The position numbers and the translations under genes were made by a program. Positions 1 through 8,451 of a DNA stretch of 64,000 nucleotides are shown one piece after another. This stretch comes from UBA2991 sp965221735 (GTDB lineage: Bacteria; Chloroflexota; Dehalococcoidia; Tepidiformales; Tepidiformaceae). Each line of letters begins with the position of its first letter. Position 1 is the first letter of the stretch. Location: the NCBI GenBank assembly GCA_965221735.1, contig OZ244910.1, positions 1,736,001 through 1,800,000 on the forward strand, given 5' to 3'. The notes under the pieces were generated by a model, which saw only the letters and a program-made list of their open reading frames with translations, did no database searches and was not told the DNA's origin.

Positions 1-1
1 G

Positions 2-1780
2 ACGGAACGGACGGCCCTGGACAACCTGCTGTACATCGCCGTGGGTGACATCAACAACCTGCGCTCGATCCTGGACCTGCCATGGGCGCGCGATGACCTG
101 ACCACCACGGAGACCAACGCCATCGAGTGGGTCTCCTGGCTCTCCTACGACAGCGCGCAACACGCAGCCACGGTCATCGCCCTGCCCTGGTTCCGCGACG
201 GCGTCACCACGATCGAAGCAGAGGCCGTTCGATCGCTGTCCTGGCTCGTAGATGAAGACGATGCCAGCGAGGTGGACATCCCCGGGGCAGTCGGGGCCTT
301 GCGGTGGTTCCGGGATGGCATCAACGAGACGGAACACGACCTGCTCCTGTGGCTGGCGTACCTGGACTTCTGGAGCGAGGAAGCCGCAGTCGCGGTCGTG
401 GACATGCCCTTCCTCTCATCCATCGAGCGCGACGACGTGCTCGCCCTGCGCAGCCTCCACCAACTGGCCTCCTCACGGGACGGCCGGCTCGAGGCCGTGC
501 TGAGTCACCCGAACGTGCGCGACGGGATCACCGACGACGAAACCACACTGGTCGCGGCGACGGGCACCATCCGGGGGGCCAGCGAGGTCCGCCGTATCCT
601 CGATCGTGGCAATACCCGCACCGAGGTCGTGTTCGAGCGAACGAGACACACACCGAACCTCAAGATCAGCGTCATCCGCACCGGGACCCAGTCCCGGCAG
701 TCGACGACCGACGACATCAGGGACGCGGTGGAGTTCGTCGAAGGCATCATGAGCCGGCCCCTGCCGGTCAGCCACATCATCTTCGTGGTGGACGACTACG
801 CCGTCACCGAGGGTTACGCCGGAACGAACTACGGCTTCGCCTTCAGCGCCTTGCCGGACGACGAGCAACACGAGACGCCATACGACACGTTCAGCTTCCG
901 ATCACTGATCATCCATGAGACCGCCCACTTCTTCTGGCAGGGTCACGCCTCCTGGATCGACGAGGGTGTGGCCAACAGCCTCGAATACCTGTACGGCCTG
1001 GACGCGGCCGTGAGTCCCGGGCTGCGGGAAAGGCCTCATCGCGGGAGTTGCGAAGCCCACGATCTTGAGATGTTGACGGAGTGGGATACGTCTCCGGAAC
1101 AGCAAGGACGCTATGGCTGCAACTACTTCCTTGGCCAGTTGCTCTTCCAGGATCTGCTGGATGAACTCGGCCGCGAGGCGTTCTCGCAGCGGCTCCAGGA
1201 ACTCTACCGCCTGTCCCTCGAGACGAAGGATGACCCCGAGGGCGAGACGCCCGGAATAGCGGAGGTGCGGGAGACGTTCCCCGATCAGGCCGCCATCGTC
1301 GAGAAGCACTGGTCCGGCAAGCTGAACGCGCCGGAGAGCCGCCCCCTCGACGAGGGCGCCCACCGGAGAAGCCACGGCCTGATCCAGTGGGACCAGCGCC
1401 CCACCTATGACGGCACGTTCGTGACCTTCGGCGGAACGCTGCTGGGCGACGCCGTCCTGTTCAACGAAACCCTCGCCGAGGCGCGATCAGGCGGATATGC
1501 GAACTTCACGCTTGCCCCTGCCAACGACTACGAAAGCGTGGGTTCGATTCTTCCCCGACTCACCTCCGCCCGATGGCAACTCAACGACCCCGGAGATGTG
1601 GTCGCCCCCGAGTACGAACTCGATGACGGGACATTCACCGTCAGGTTCCGGCCTCGAGCGGGGCTCGGGGACCCATCCGATTATGTGGTGTTGGTCTGGG
1701 GCTTCCAGGACGGGAACAGGACGCCCTTCTTCGGGGAGGAGCTCGATGTCCTCGGACACGCCCGCATCCAGGTGGAGTAG
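2..1780 (+). CDS. HExxH metallopeptidase with N-terminal WFRDG repeats (5' partial)
   Basis: Probable secreted or surface zinc metallopeptidase of the gluzincin type. The reading frame is open to the left edge, so the start lies outside the window. Counting from the first internal Met at base 41, the motif HETAH is at residues 292-296 and WIDEG with a second Glu at residue 308, the layout expected for HExxH plus a downstream Glu zinc ligand. Before it lie five degenerate repeats of about 35-39 residues centred on W15, W50, W89, F124 and V159, with cores such as LPWFRDGVTTIEAEAV. The frame upstream of base 41 still reads like repeat sequence. The last ~130 residues may be a beta-rich domain. 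Substrate unknown; the peptidase call rests on the motif only. Confidence 0.7.
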   Translation, partial: TERTALDNLLYIAVGDINNLRSILDLPWARDDLTTTETNAIEWVSWLSYDSAQHAATVIALPWFRDGVTTIEAEAVRSLSWLVDEDDASEVDIPGAVGALRWFRDGINETEHDLLLWLAYLDFWSEEAAVAVVDMPFLSSIERDDVLALRSLHQLASSRDGRLEAVLSHPNVRDGITDDETTLVAATGTIRGASEVRRILDRGNTRTEVVFERTRHTPNLKISVIRTGTQSRQSTTDDIRDAVEFVEGIMSRPLPVSHIIFVVDDYAVTEGYAGTNYGFAFSALPDDEQHETPYDTFSFRSLIIHETAHFFWQGHASWIDEGVANSLEYLYGLDAAVSPGLRERPHRGSCEAHDLEMLTEWDTSPEQQGRYGCNYFLGQLLFQDLLDELGREAFSQRLQELYRLSLETKDDPEGETPGIAEVRETFPDQAAIVEKHWSGKLNAPESRPLDEGAHRRSHGLIQWDQRPTYDGTFVTFGGTLLGDAVLFNETLAEARSGGYANFTLAPANDYESVGSILPRLTSARWQLNDPGDVVAPEYELDDGTFTVRFRPRAGLGDPSDYVVLVWGFQDGNRTPFFGEELDVLGHARIQVE

Positions 1781-1794
1781 GAGTTCCCGCGTCC

Positions 1795-2787
1795 TTACGA
1801 GCGGGGCGGGCGGCCGGTGGCGGAGCGCCAGGTGCCTTCGGGGATGAAGCCGAGGTACCCGTCGATCTCCTCGGCGCAGTGGAACATCTCGAGGGAGAAG
1901 CCCTGGTCGTCGTTCACGTAGGAGGAGGTGAAGGGGCCTTCGTCGTTGGGCTGGACGTTGGCGGTGTAGCCGTTGTCGATGAGGCGGGTGAAGGCGGCGG
2001 TGAAGGCCTCGCGGGTGCGGTAGCCGAGGGCGATGTTGAGGATGCCGACGTCGCTCAGGAGATAGCCAAGGGGTCGGGGTCGGGGGGTGGGGTCGCTGTA
2101 CTGCTGGACCTCGATGAGCTGGTCGCCGGCGCGCAGGAGGAGGGTTTCGGACTTCGCGCCGGGGAGGCCCCAGAGCGTCTCCATGTCCGGGGTATGGAGG
2201 AGGGTGGGGTCGACGATCTCAAGGGAGAGTGTCTCGACCCAGAAGCGGCGGGCCTTGTCGAGGTCGGGGACGGAGAGGCTGACGGCGCGGATGGCGGATC
2301 CTGCGTCGGGCCAGCGGGGAGGGCGCAGGTCGTCAAGCGGGTCGCGCTCCATGACCTCGATGATGAAGCCGTCCTGGTCGCGGATGCAGACGCGGCGGTC
2401 GCCGGCGGGGCCCATGGGCGGGGTGACCGTGGAGGCGCCGACGGTGGGGACGCGGGCGACGACGGCGTCGAAGTCGTCGACGTGGAAGGACATGCGGGTG
2501 TAGCCGATGTCGCAGGGGCGCCAGTCGAGGGGGAGGGGACGGGGGACGGGGCGGGTGTAGCCCCAGACCTCGAGCTGGACGAAGTCCTGACGGTCGATGA
2601 GCCACCAGAGGGCGGCGGCGGGGTCGGGCACCTTCTGGAGGGTGGCGAGGAAGTCGCCCCAGATGAGCAGGCCGCCGGCCTTGAGGCAGCCGAGGACGTC
2701 GCAGTAGAGCTGGGCGGCGCGGGGCATGTCGCTGGCGCTGACGGCGAACTGGGCGACGCCGGGGTCGGGGCCGTGGTCGGTGGTCAT
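1795..2787 (-). CDS. two-domain VOC (glyoxalase/dioxygenase-fold) protein
   Basis: The protein has 330 residues and two vicinal-oxygen-chelate modules. The first starts near VAQFAVSASDMPRAAQLYCDVLG and the second near IRAVSLSVPDLDKARRFW (about residue 165). Each ends in a typical metal-ligand strand (FIIEVMERD; FSLEMFH). VOC proteins include glyoxalase I, extradiol dioxygenases and resistance proteins, and the sequence does not say which reaction this one performs. It ends 15 bases after the converging peptidase gene and sits 43 bases downstream of the MFS gene on the same strand, so the two may be co-transcribed. Confidence 0.8.
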   Translation of the reverse strand: MTTDHGPDPGVAQFAVSASDMPRAAQLYCDVLGCLKAGGLLIWGDFLATLQKVPDPAAALWWLIDRQDFVQLEVWGYTRPVPRPLPLDWRPCDIGYTRMSFHVDDFDAVVARVPTVGASTVTPPMGPAGDRRVCIRDQDGFIIEVMERDPLDDLRPPRWPDAGSAIRAVSLSVPDLDKARRFWVETLSLEIVDPTLLHTPDMETLWGLPGAKSETLLLRAGDQLIEVQQYSDPTPRPRPLGYLLSDVGILNIALGYRTREAFTAAFTRLIDNGYTANVQPNDEGPFTSSYVNDDQGFSLEMFHCAEEIDGYLGFIPEGTWRSATGRPPRS

Positions 2788-2830
2788 GGTGATGGCTGCC
2801 TCCGGGGTGCTGGGAGCGCGATTGTACGGC

Positions 2831-4234
2831 TCAGGATGCGCCGGCGAGCGGTCGCTGCGGCCGGGGCGAGAACACGATCAGGAGGGCGCCGAAGAGGGCA
2901 ACGACGGCGACGATGAAGAAGCCCGTCTCGAAGCCGCCGGTGAGGTCACGCATGAGGCCGGCGAAGAGGGGCCCGGTCATCATGCCGGAGGTCATGACGA
3001 GCTGGGAGAGGCCCATTATCTTGCCGAAGTCGCGGGGACCGAAGTAGTCGGCGCGGAGGGCGAGGAGGACGGGTCCGCGCACTCCCCAGGCGAGGCCGTG
3101 CAGGAGGGCGAAGACGAAGATCATCCAGAGGGCGTTGGCGACCACGAGGATGAGGATGGCGATGCCGGCGGTGACCATGGCGCCGGCGCCGAGGGCGCGC
3201 TTGTTCACGCGGTCTCCGAGGATGCCACCGCCGAGCGTGCCCACGACCATCGCGATGGGGATGACGCTCTGGATGGCGCCGGCCTCGGTGAACGAGTACC
3301 CGAGGCTCTCGGTGAGGTGCGTGATGAGATGGACCATGACCGCGGAGACGACGAGGAGGGCGGAGCCGTGGCCGAGCGAGATGAACCAGAACTGGCGCGT
3401 CCTGAGGGCCTCGCCGACTGTGAAGCCGGAGGCCTCGTGTGGGATCTCGGCAACGGGGCCCGAGGTGGAGGGGGAGCGGGGCTCGGGCGCCGGATCGCCA
3501 TCGATGACGTAGCCGTAGTCCTCGGGGCGGTGGCGGATGAGCTGGGAGGCGGGCAGGCCCAGGCCAAGGACGACGAACGCGGAGGCGAGGGCGGTGTTCT
3601 CCCAGCCAAAGGTGTCGATGCAGAGGACGACCAGGTAGACAACCACGCCGCCGAGGGCGAACCCTCCGGTGATGAAGCTGATGGCGGTGGCGCGGTAGCG
3701 TTCGAACCAGTTGACGATGGCGACCATGACGGAGAGGAACCCGCCGAGGCTCATTCCCACGGCAACGACGAAGAGGACGGGAAAGAGGTGGCCCAGCTCG
3801 GATATGCGGCTGAAGAGCATCAGCCCCCCGGCCAGAACCACGAGGCCGACGCGGATGACGGCGCGGGGACCGAAGCGGTCGGTGAGCCAGCCCTGACCAG
3901 GGCCTACGACCCCGTTCGTGCCCTGGATAGTGGAGTAGCCGAGCGCGAGCATCGTGCTGCTCCAGCCGAACTCCGTCTTGAAGACGGCGACGTAAGCGCC
4001 GTAGGCATGCATGACAAGGGCGCCGATGAGAGCGTTGAGGACCATGCCCGCGGCCACGATCCACCAGCCGTAGAAGAGGCGGCTGGGGTGCGCGACGTAC
4101 TGCGAGCCCGGCAGGCGAGCGAGAACGGGAGGCCTCCCCGGGCGGCGGCTGCGCGGCGCCCGCCCGATGGTATCAGCGGAGCCTCTTCGGGGATGCGGGC
4201 GGCGGCTATGCTGGATGCGTGCAACGGGATCCAC
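2831..4234 (-). CDS. MFS transporter
   Basis: This is a 12-helix major facilitator. Clear family sequence begins at RLFYGWWIVAAGMVLNAL (plus-strand position about 4080) and continues through repeated hydrophobic segments to the C-terminus. It resembles the monocarboxylate/oxalate-formate antiporter group (YGWWIV opening, GWLTDRFG loop), but substrate cannot be read from sequence. The start is unresolved: there is no ATG, GTG or TTG close to the first helix, the nearest in-frame GTG (used here) overlaps the divergent hemerythrin gene by 16 bases, and the next ATG lies deep inside it. A non-canonical start near 4114 is possible. Confidence 0.75.
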   Translation of the reverse strand: MDPVARIQHSRRPHPRRGSADTIGRAPRSRRPGRPPVLARLPGSQYVAHPSRLFYGWWIVAAGMVLNALIGALVMHAYGAYVAVFKTEFGWSSTMLALGYSTIQGTNGVVGPGQGWLTDRFGPRAVIRVGLVVLAGGLMLFSRISELGHLFPVLFVVAVGMSLGGFLSVMVAIVNWFERYRATAISFITGGFALGGVVVYLVVLCIDTFGWENTALASAFVVLGLGLPASQLIRHRPEDYGYVIDGDPAPEPRSPSTSGPVAEIPHEASGFTVGEALRTRQFWFISLGHGSALLVVSAVMVHLITHLTESLGYSFTEAGAIQSVIPIAMVVGTLGGGILGDRVNKRALGAGAMVTAGIAILILVVANALWMIFVFALLHGLAWGVRGPVLLALRADYFGPRDFGKIMGLSQLVMTSGMMTGPLFAGLMRDLTGGFETGFFIVAVVALFGALLIVFSPRPQRPLAGAS

Positions 4235-4710
4235 GGCTTGCCCGCCTCTCGGAGGAGCATCACCACGGGCTGGTGTTCGCCCTCCGCATTGAGCGCGAGC
4301 TGCCGGCTGCCAGTGACGACGAGGTCGAGCGCCTCTACTCGCAGCTGCTGCAGTTCTGGTCACGGGGGCTGCTGCCGCACTTCCACACGGAGAGCGAGTG
4401 CCTGCTGGCGCGCCTCATCCGCCACCGCCCGCTGGACGACCCCCAGATCGCGCGGCTCCACACCGAACACCTGACGATGTACGGGCTGGTCGCGCGGATG
4501 CGGGACGCCACGACGCAGGACGAGCGGCGCGAGGCGCTGCGCGAGTTCGGCGGCACGCTTCATGACCACATCCGGTGGGAAGAGCGGGAGTTGTTCGAGG
4601 CGGTGCAGGACGAGTTGTCGGAAGGGGAGCTGGACGCGCTGGGAGCGGAGATCGTCGAGCGGCACCCGAAGCTGACGTCGGCCCCGTGGGAGGACGCGCC
4701 CGGCAACTAG
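4219..4710 (+). CDS. hemerythrin-like HHE-domain protein
   Basis: This 163-residue four-helix protein has the His/Glu pattern of the hemerythrin HHE cation-binding fold: H14-H15-H16 in EEHHHGL, H54 and H56 with E58/E60 in HFHTESE, H81/H84, and H115/H117 with E121 in HDHIRWEE. Such domains bind a di-iron centre and act in O2 or NO sensing or iron handling. The start is GTG. The gene is divergent from the MFS gene and ends 42 bases before the VapB start. No fused signalling domain is present, so its specific role is open. Confidence 0.8.
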   Translation: MQRDPRLARLSEEHHHGLVFALRIERELPAASDDEVERLYSQLLQFWSRGLLPHFHTESECLLARLIRHRPLDDPQIARLHTEHLTMYGLVARMRDATTQDERREALREFGGTLHDHIRWEERELFEAVQDELSEGELDALGAEIVERHPKLTSAPWEDAPGN

Positions 4711-4714
4711 GCTG

Positions 4715-4753
4715 TGCTGGCAAAATGCTGGCATTGCTGGCAAAATGCCAGCA
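4715..4753 (+). promoter_or_regulatory. vapBC operator (four half-sites)
   Basis: The octamer TGCTGGCA occurs at 4715, 4726 and 4735, and its inverse TGCCAGCA at 4746-4753. The last pair forms a perfect 8-bp inverted repeat with a 3-base spacer, ending on the A of the vapB ATG. The longer unit TGCTGGCAAAATGC is repeated exactly 20 bp apart (4715 and 4735), about two helical turns. Inverted repeats over the start of vapB are the usual autoregulatory target of VapB-VapC complexes; binding here is inferred. Confidence 0.75.
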
Positions 4754-4989
4754 TGACTGTGAAGATCACGATCAGGAACGTCCCCGAGGAGATCCGTGAC
4801 AAGCTGGCGCTGCGCGCGGCCCGCAACCGGCAGTCGATGCAGGAGTACCTCCTGTCGGAGTTGGAGCAGGTCGCTTCGCGGCCATCGAACGAGGAGCTAC
4901 TGGAGCGCATTCGGAGGCGAGTGGAGGCATCGGGAACGCGTGTCTCCGCTGCAGACATTCTGGCCGCGCGCGACGCCGACCGAACGTGA
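4753..4989 (+). CDS. VapB/FitA-type antitoxin
   Basis: This 78-residue antitoxin has an N-terminal ribbon-helix-helix DNA-binding segment (TVKITIRNVPEEIRDKL, then a helix containing SMQEYL). Its C-terminal tail is charged and probably wraps the toxin. It neutralises the PIN nuclease encoded next and represses their shared promoter. The ATG chosen is the one the operator palindrome runs into; an earlier in-frame ATG would translate the operator itself. The stop overlaps the toxin start (GTGA). Confidence 0.85.
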   Translation: MTVKITIRNVPEEIRDKLALRAARNRQSMQEYLLSELEQVASRPSNEELLERIRRRVEASGTRVSAADILAARDADRT

Positions 4990-5393
4990 CGCTCGTCATC
5001 GACGCTTCCGCGTTGGTCGCAGCCTTGACGGACACGGGCCCGGAGGGACGCTGGGCGAGAGCCAGCACAGGCAGCGATTCCCTTGCGTATCCGGAAGTGG
5101 CGCTCGCCGAGGCCACCAACACCCTGCGACGGCTTGAGCGCGCTGGAGTCGTCACACGGGGAGAAGCTGACAACGCCCACCGAGACCTCCTGGAGTTCAA
5201 TCTCGATCTGCACTCGTACACACCGTTCGCGGAGCGTGTCTGGGGGCTCCGCCACAACCTGTCGAGCTACGACGCCTGGTACGTTGCCCTGGCCGAGGCG
5301 CTCGACTGCCCCCTCGTTACGCTGGACCGGAGGCTCAGCCGTTCGCCCGGACCCCTCTGCGCGTTCATCACGCCGCCTAACGAAGAAGGCTGA
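4986..5393 (+). CDS. VapC-type PIN-domain ribonuclease toxin
   Basis: This 135-residue PIN domain has the acidic metal-binding set expected for activity: D6 in VIDASAL, E42 in ALAEATNTL, D96 in YDAWYVALAEAL and D114 in TLDRRL. VapC toxins cut specific RNAs, often tRNA or rRNA. It starts with GTG overlapping the antitoxin stop by four bases, so translation is probably coupled. It ends five bases before the converging methyltransferase gene. All catalytic positions look intact. Confidence 0.87.
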   Translation: MTLVIDASALVAALTDTGPEGRWARASTGSDSLAYPEVALAEATNTLRRLERAGVVTRGEADNAHRDLLEFNLDLHSYTPFAERVWGLRHNLSSYDAWYVALAEALDCPLVTLDRRLSRSPGPLCAFITPPNEEG

Positions 5394-5398
5394 CGCAG

Positions 5399-6142
5399 CT
5401 ACTCCAGCTCGTAGACCGAGACGTGGCCGGGGCTGGCGGCGGTCAAGGGGTTGCGGCGCCAGTCGGCCCAGCGGCTGCGGAGGCGCATGCCGGCGAGCTG
5501 GGCCATCAGGTCGAGCTCCGCGGGCCAGGTGTAGCGGATGTTGACGGGGTACATCTCGACGCCTTCGGGCGTTATGTAGAGATGGGAAGAGGCGACCGTC
5601 TGGGTGGTGGGGTCGTGGCGGTCGAGGTCGAGCGAGACGAAGTCGTTCTGGACGATGCCGGTCGAGACACGCTGGCCGCGGTCGAAACGGGTTAGGTCGG
5701 GTACGAAGGCTTCAATGAGGAAGGCGCCATCGTCGGTGAGGTGTTCGGCGACGCTGCGGAAGCAGTTGACCTGCGCCTCCTGCGAGGGGAGCGCGAAGAG
5801 GGTGTTGAAGACGACGTAGATAAGGGAGTAGGGCCCCTCGACGTCCAGCTGCTCGAAGTCGCCGATGGTGACGGGGATCCCGTCGCCGCCCGGCTTCTCG
5901 CGCATCTTCGCGACCATGGCCTCGGAGGCGTCGAGGCCGTGGACCTCGACGCCGCGGTGGGCGAGGGGCAGGGCGATGCGGCCGGTGCCGATCCCCAGCT
6001 CCAGGGCGCGACCTTCGCCTGCGAGGTCGGCGAGCACGTCGGCCATGGGTTCGACGACCTCGGGCGTGCTGAGGTGGGTGTGGACTTCGTCGTAGATGTC
6101 GGCGAAGCGGTCGCCGTAGTAGGCGGCGTTCACGTTGTCCAT
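5399..6142 (-). CDS. class I SAM-dependent methyltransferase
   Basis: This 247-residue Rossmann-fold methyltransferase has motif I ALELGIGTGRIALPLA, an acidic motif II end (VHGLDASEAM) and a motif III region (GDFEQLDVEGPYSLIYVVFNTLFAL). Substrate is unknown. The C-terminal half resembles small-molecule methyltransferases more than RNA or protein ones. I place the start at the second Met (MDNVNAAYYG) because similarity to the family (YYGDRFADIYDEV) begins there and a GAGAG element lies just upstream; an ATG 33 bases earlier would add 11 unlike residues. Confidence 0.8.
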   Translation of the reverse strand: MDNVNAAYYGDRFADIYDEVHTHLSTPEVVEPMADVLADLAGEGRALELGIGTGRIALPLAHRGVEVHGLDASEAMVAKMREKPGGDGIPVTIGDFEQLDVEGPYSLIYVVFNTLFALPSQEAQVNCFRSVAEHLTDDGAFLIEAFVPDLTRFDRGQRVSTGIVQNDFVSLDLDRHDPTTQTVASSHLYITPEGVEMYPVNIRYTWPAELDLMAQLAGMRLRSRWADWRRNPLTAASPGHVSVYELE

Positions 6143-6222
6143 GGCACGTCTCTCGCAGGGCAGCGGCCCTTCCATCGACTGTAGCGCGATCGCCTCTCAG
6201 GGGCCCGGCCCCTGGCAACAGT

Positions 6223-6942
6223 TCAGGCGATGAGGTCGGAGAGCGCGCCGATAATCCTGTCGGGGCGAACCGGCGTGCCTTCCGGCAGCCCGTCCCCGGC
6301 GGAGTCGACCCAGATGGCATGGATGCCCGCGCGCTGGGCGCCGAGGATGTCGGCCTCCAGGTTATCGCCGACCATCCAGGCTTCGGCGGGCTCGGCGCCG
6401 AGAGCGGCGAGGGCGTTTCGGAACGCGCGCTCGTCCGGTTTGCCGACGCCGAACTCGCCTTCGATCTGGATGTGGTCGAAGAAGCCTTCCAGGGCAAACC
6501 GATCGATCTTGCCGCGCTGGGTGGGGCCGTCGCCGTTGGAGAGCAAGCCGAGGCGGACGCCGGCGTCCTTCAGGCGCAGGAGGGTATCGGTGGCGCCGGG
6601 GAAGGGGCGTATCGCCTGGTCGCGGAGGGCGGTGAAGCGGTCGGCCATGGCCTCGGCCACCGGCGAGTAGGGGACGCCCAGACTGTCCAGTCCCCGACGC
6701 ACGATGACGCGACGTGTCCCGGTCATGTTGAGGCGGGCCCGACGCGAGCGCTCGGGGTCGCCCCAGAGCCAGTCGCGCGACTCGAGGACGGCGGCGTGGA
6801 GGGCCTCCGGCGACGCGGCGCCGAGACGGCCGGCGAACTCGCGGCAGACGCCGATCCAGGCCTCGTCGGGGTTCCGGTGCGCGTCGAGGATCGTGTCGTC
6901 GAGGTCGACGAGGAGGGCGCGGGGGAGGTTCACGTCATCCAC
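6223..6942 (-). CDS. HAD-superfamily hydrolase
   Basis: This 239-residue phosphatase-like protein carries the HAD motifs in order: nucleophile D13 and acid D15 in VDLDDT, motif II in LLSNGD, the lysine in GKPDERAF, and the acidic motif IV in MVGDNLEADILGA. An alpha-helical cap lies between motif I and II, as in the YjjG/phosphoglycolate phosphatase group. Substrate is probably a small phosphorylated metabolite but not readable. It begins four bases upstream of nothing on its strand and is preceded by fumC, whose stop is three bases before this start, suggesting an operon. Confidence 0.82.
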   Translation of the reverse strand: MDDVNLPRALLVDLDDTILDAHRNPDEAWIGVCREFAGRLGAASPEALHAAVLESRDWLWGDPERSRRARLNMTGTRRVIVRRGLDSLGVPYSPVAEAMADRFTALRDQAIRPFPGATDTLLRLKDAGVRLGLLSNGDGPTQRGKIDRFALEGFFDHIQIEGEFGVGKPDERAFRNALAALGAEPAEAWMVGDNLEADILGAQRAGIHAIWVDSAGDGLPEGTPVRPDRIIGALSDLIA

Positions 6943-6945
6943 TCA

Positions 6946-8361
6946 TCAAGGGCGGGTCATGTCCTCGGGGCGGACCCACTCGGCGAACTGCTCCTCGGTC
7001 AGGAGGCCGAGCGCAAGGCCGGCCTCGAGGAGGGTGCTGTTGTCGGCGTGCGCCTTCTTCGCGATGGCGGCGGCGCTGTCGTAGCCGATATGGGGGTTGA
7101 GGGCGGTGACGAGCATCAGGGACGAGCGCATGAGCTCGTCGATGCGGGACCGGTTGGGCTCGGCGCCGGCGATGCAGTTGTCGGTGAAGGACACGGCAGC
7201 ATCGCCGAGGAGGCGGATGCTCTGGAGGTTGTTGAAGGCGATCACCGGCTTGAAGACGTTGAGCTCGAAGTGGCCGGTGGCTCCCGCGACGGAGACCGAG
7301 ACGGCGTTCCCCATGACCTGCGCGCAGACCATGGTCATGGCCTCGGACTGCGTCGGGTTGACCTTGCCGGGCATGATCGAGGAGCCGGGCTCGTTGGCGG
7401 GGAGCTGCACCTCTCCCAGGCCGGCGCGGGGGCCGGAGCCGAGCATGCGCACGTCGTTCGCGATCTTCATGAGCGAGACGGCGACGGTGTTGAGGGCGCC
7501 GGCGAGCTCGACCTGGGCGTCGTGGGCGGCGAGCGCTTCGAACTTGTTGGGAGCGGTGACGAAGGGGAGACCGGTGTAGCGGGCGATCTCCTCGGCCACG
7601 CGCCCTGCGTACTCAGGATGCGAGTTGATGCCTGTGCCCACGGCGGTGCCGCCGAGAGCGAGCTCGTAGAGGCGGGGGAGGACCCCCTCGGCGCGCTCGA
7701 TGCCGTAGGAGACCTGCTGCACGTATCCGCTGAACTCCTGCCCGAGGGTGAGGGGGACGGCGTCCATGAAGTGGGTACGGCCGATCTTGACGACCTCGGA
7801 CCATTCGCCGGCCTTGGCCTGGAGGGCGTCGCGCAGGTGGCGGAGGCCGGGGATCAGGTGGTGCACGGTCTGCTCGGCGGTGGCGACGGCCATGGCGCCG
7901 GGGAAGACGTCGTTCGAGGACTGGGACATGTTGACGTGGTCGTTGGGGTGGACGGGCGACTTGGAGCCGATCTCGCCGCCGAGGAGCTCGATTGCGCGGT
8001 TCGAGATGACCTCGTTGGCGTTCATGTTGGATTGCGTGCCCGAGCCGGTCTGCCAGACGACGAGGGGGAAGTGGTCGTCGAGGTCGCCGTCGATGACCTG
8101 CCCGGCGGCCTCGCGGATGGCGCCGGCGAGCCCGGCGTCGAGCTTGCCGAGGGCCTCGTTGGTGGTCGCGGAGGCGTGCTTGACGATCCCGAGGGCGCGG
8201 AGGATGGGCCGGGGCATGCGTTCGCCGCCGATGCGGAAGTTCTGGAGGGAGCGCTGGGTCTGGGCGCCCCAGTAGCGATCGGCGGGGACCTCGACGGTTC
8301 CCATCGTGTCGGACTCGATGCGGATGTCGGTCACTTCGGACTCCTCAGGCTTGGTGGTCAT
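6946..8361 (-). CDS. fumC: class II fumarate hydratase
   Basis: Fumarase interconverts fumarate and L-malate in the TCA cycle. The 471-residue length fits FumC. The family signature GSSIMPGKVNP is at residues 326-336, the TGSGTQSNMNANEV block near 105-117 and SSNDVFP near 148. The start is the Met of MTTKPEESEV; an upstream ATG would add 38 residues unlike the family and would run into the divergent ABC gene. The next gene on the strand, a HAD hydrolase, begins three bases after its stop. Confidence 0.95.
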   Translation of the reverse strand: MTTKPEESEVTDIRIESDTMGTVEVPADRYWGAQTQRSLQNFRIGGERMPRPILRALGIVKHASATTNEALGKLDAGLAGAIREAAGQVIDGDLDDHFPLVVWQTGSGTQSNMNANEVISNRAIELLGGEIGSKSPVHPNDHVNMSQSSNDVFPGAMAVATAEQTVHHLIPGLRHLRDALQAKAGEWSEVVKIGRTHFMDAVPLTLGQEFSGYVQQVSYGIERAEGVLPRLYELALGGTAVGTGINSHPEYAGRVAEEIARYTGLPFVTAPNKFEALAAHDAQVELAGALNTVAVSLMKIANDVRMLGSGPRAGLGEVQLPANEPGSSIMPGKVNPTQSEAMTMVCAQVMGNAVSVSVAGATGHFELNVFKPVIAFNNLQSIRLLGDAAVSFTDNCIAGAEPNRSRIDELMRSSLMLVTALNPHIGYDSAAAIAKKAHADNSTLLEAGLALGLLTEEQFAEWVRPEDMTRP

Positions 8362-8431
8362 GGTGGGGGCGCTCCGGCCACCGGCGGTATTCGGCTGTAG
8401 TCTGTCAGGGGTGTCGCACTTCAGCGTGAAC

Positions 8432-8449
8432 GTGCTCTCAGGAGAGCAC
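8432..8449 (+). promoter_or_regulatory. 18-bp palindrome covering the ABC operon RBS
   Basis: GTGCTCTC and GAGAGCAC form a perfect 8-bp inverted repeat around a 2-base centre. It includes the GGAG ribosome-binding sequence and ends two bases before the GTG start of the first ABC permease. It could be a repressor operator or, in RNA, a hairpin hiding the ribosome-binding site. Both readings are inference. Confidence 0.55.
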
Positions 8450-8451
8450 AA

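Noticed and set aside
4235..4363. Longer MFS N-terminus
   Set aside because: The extra residues are Arg/Pro-rich, unlike the family, and lie antisense to the hemerythrin gene.
2726..4474. 582-codon rightward frame opposite the MFS gene
   Set aside because: Glu/Gly/Asp-rich antisense of a membrane protein, with no domains.
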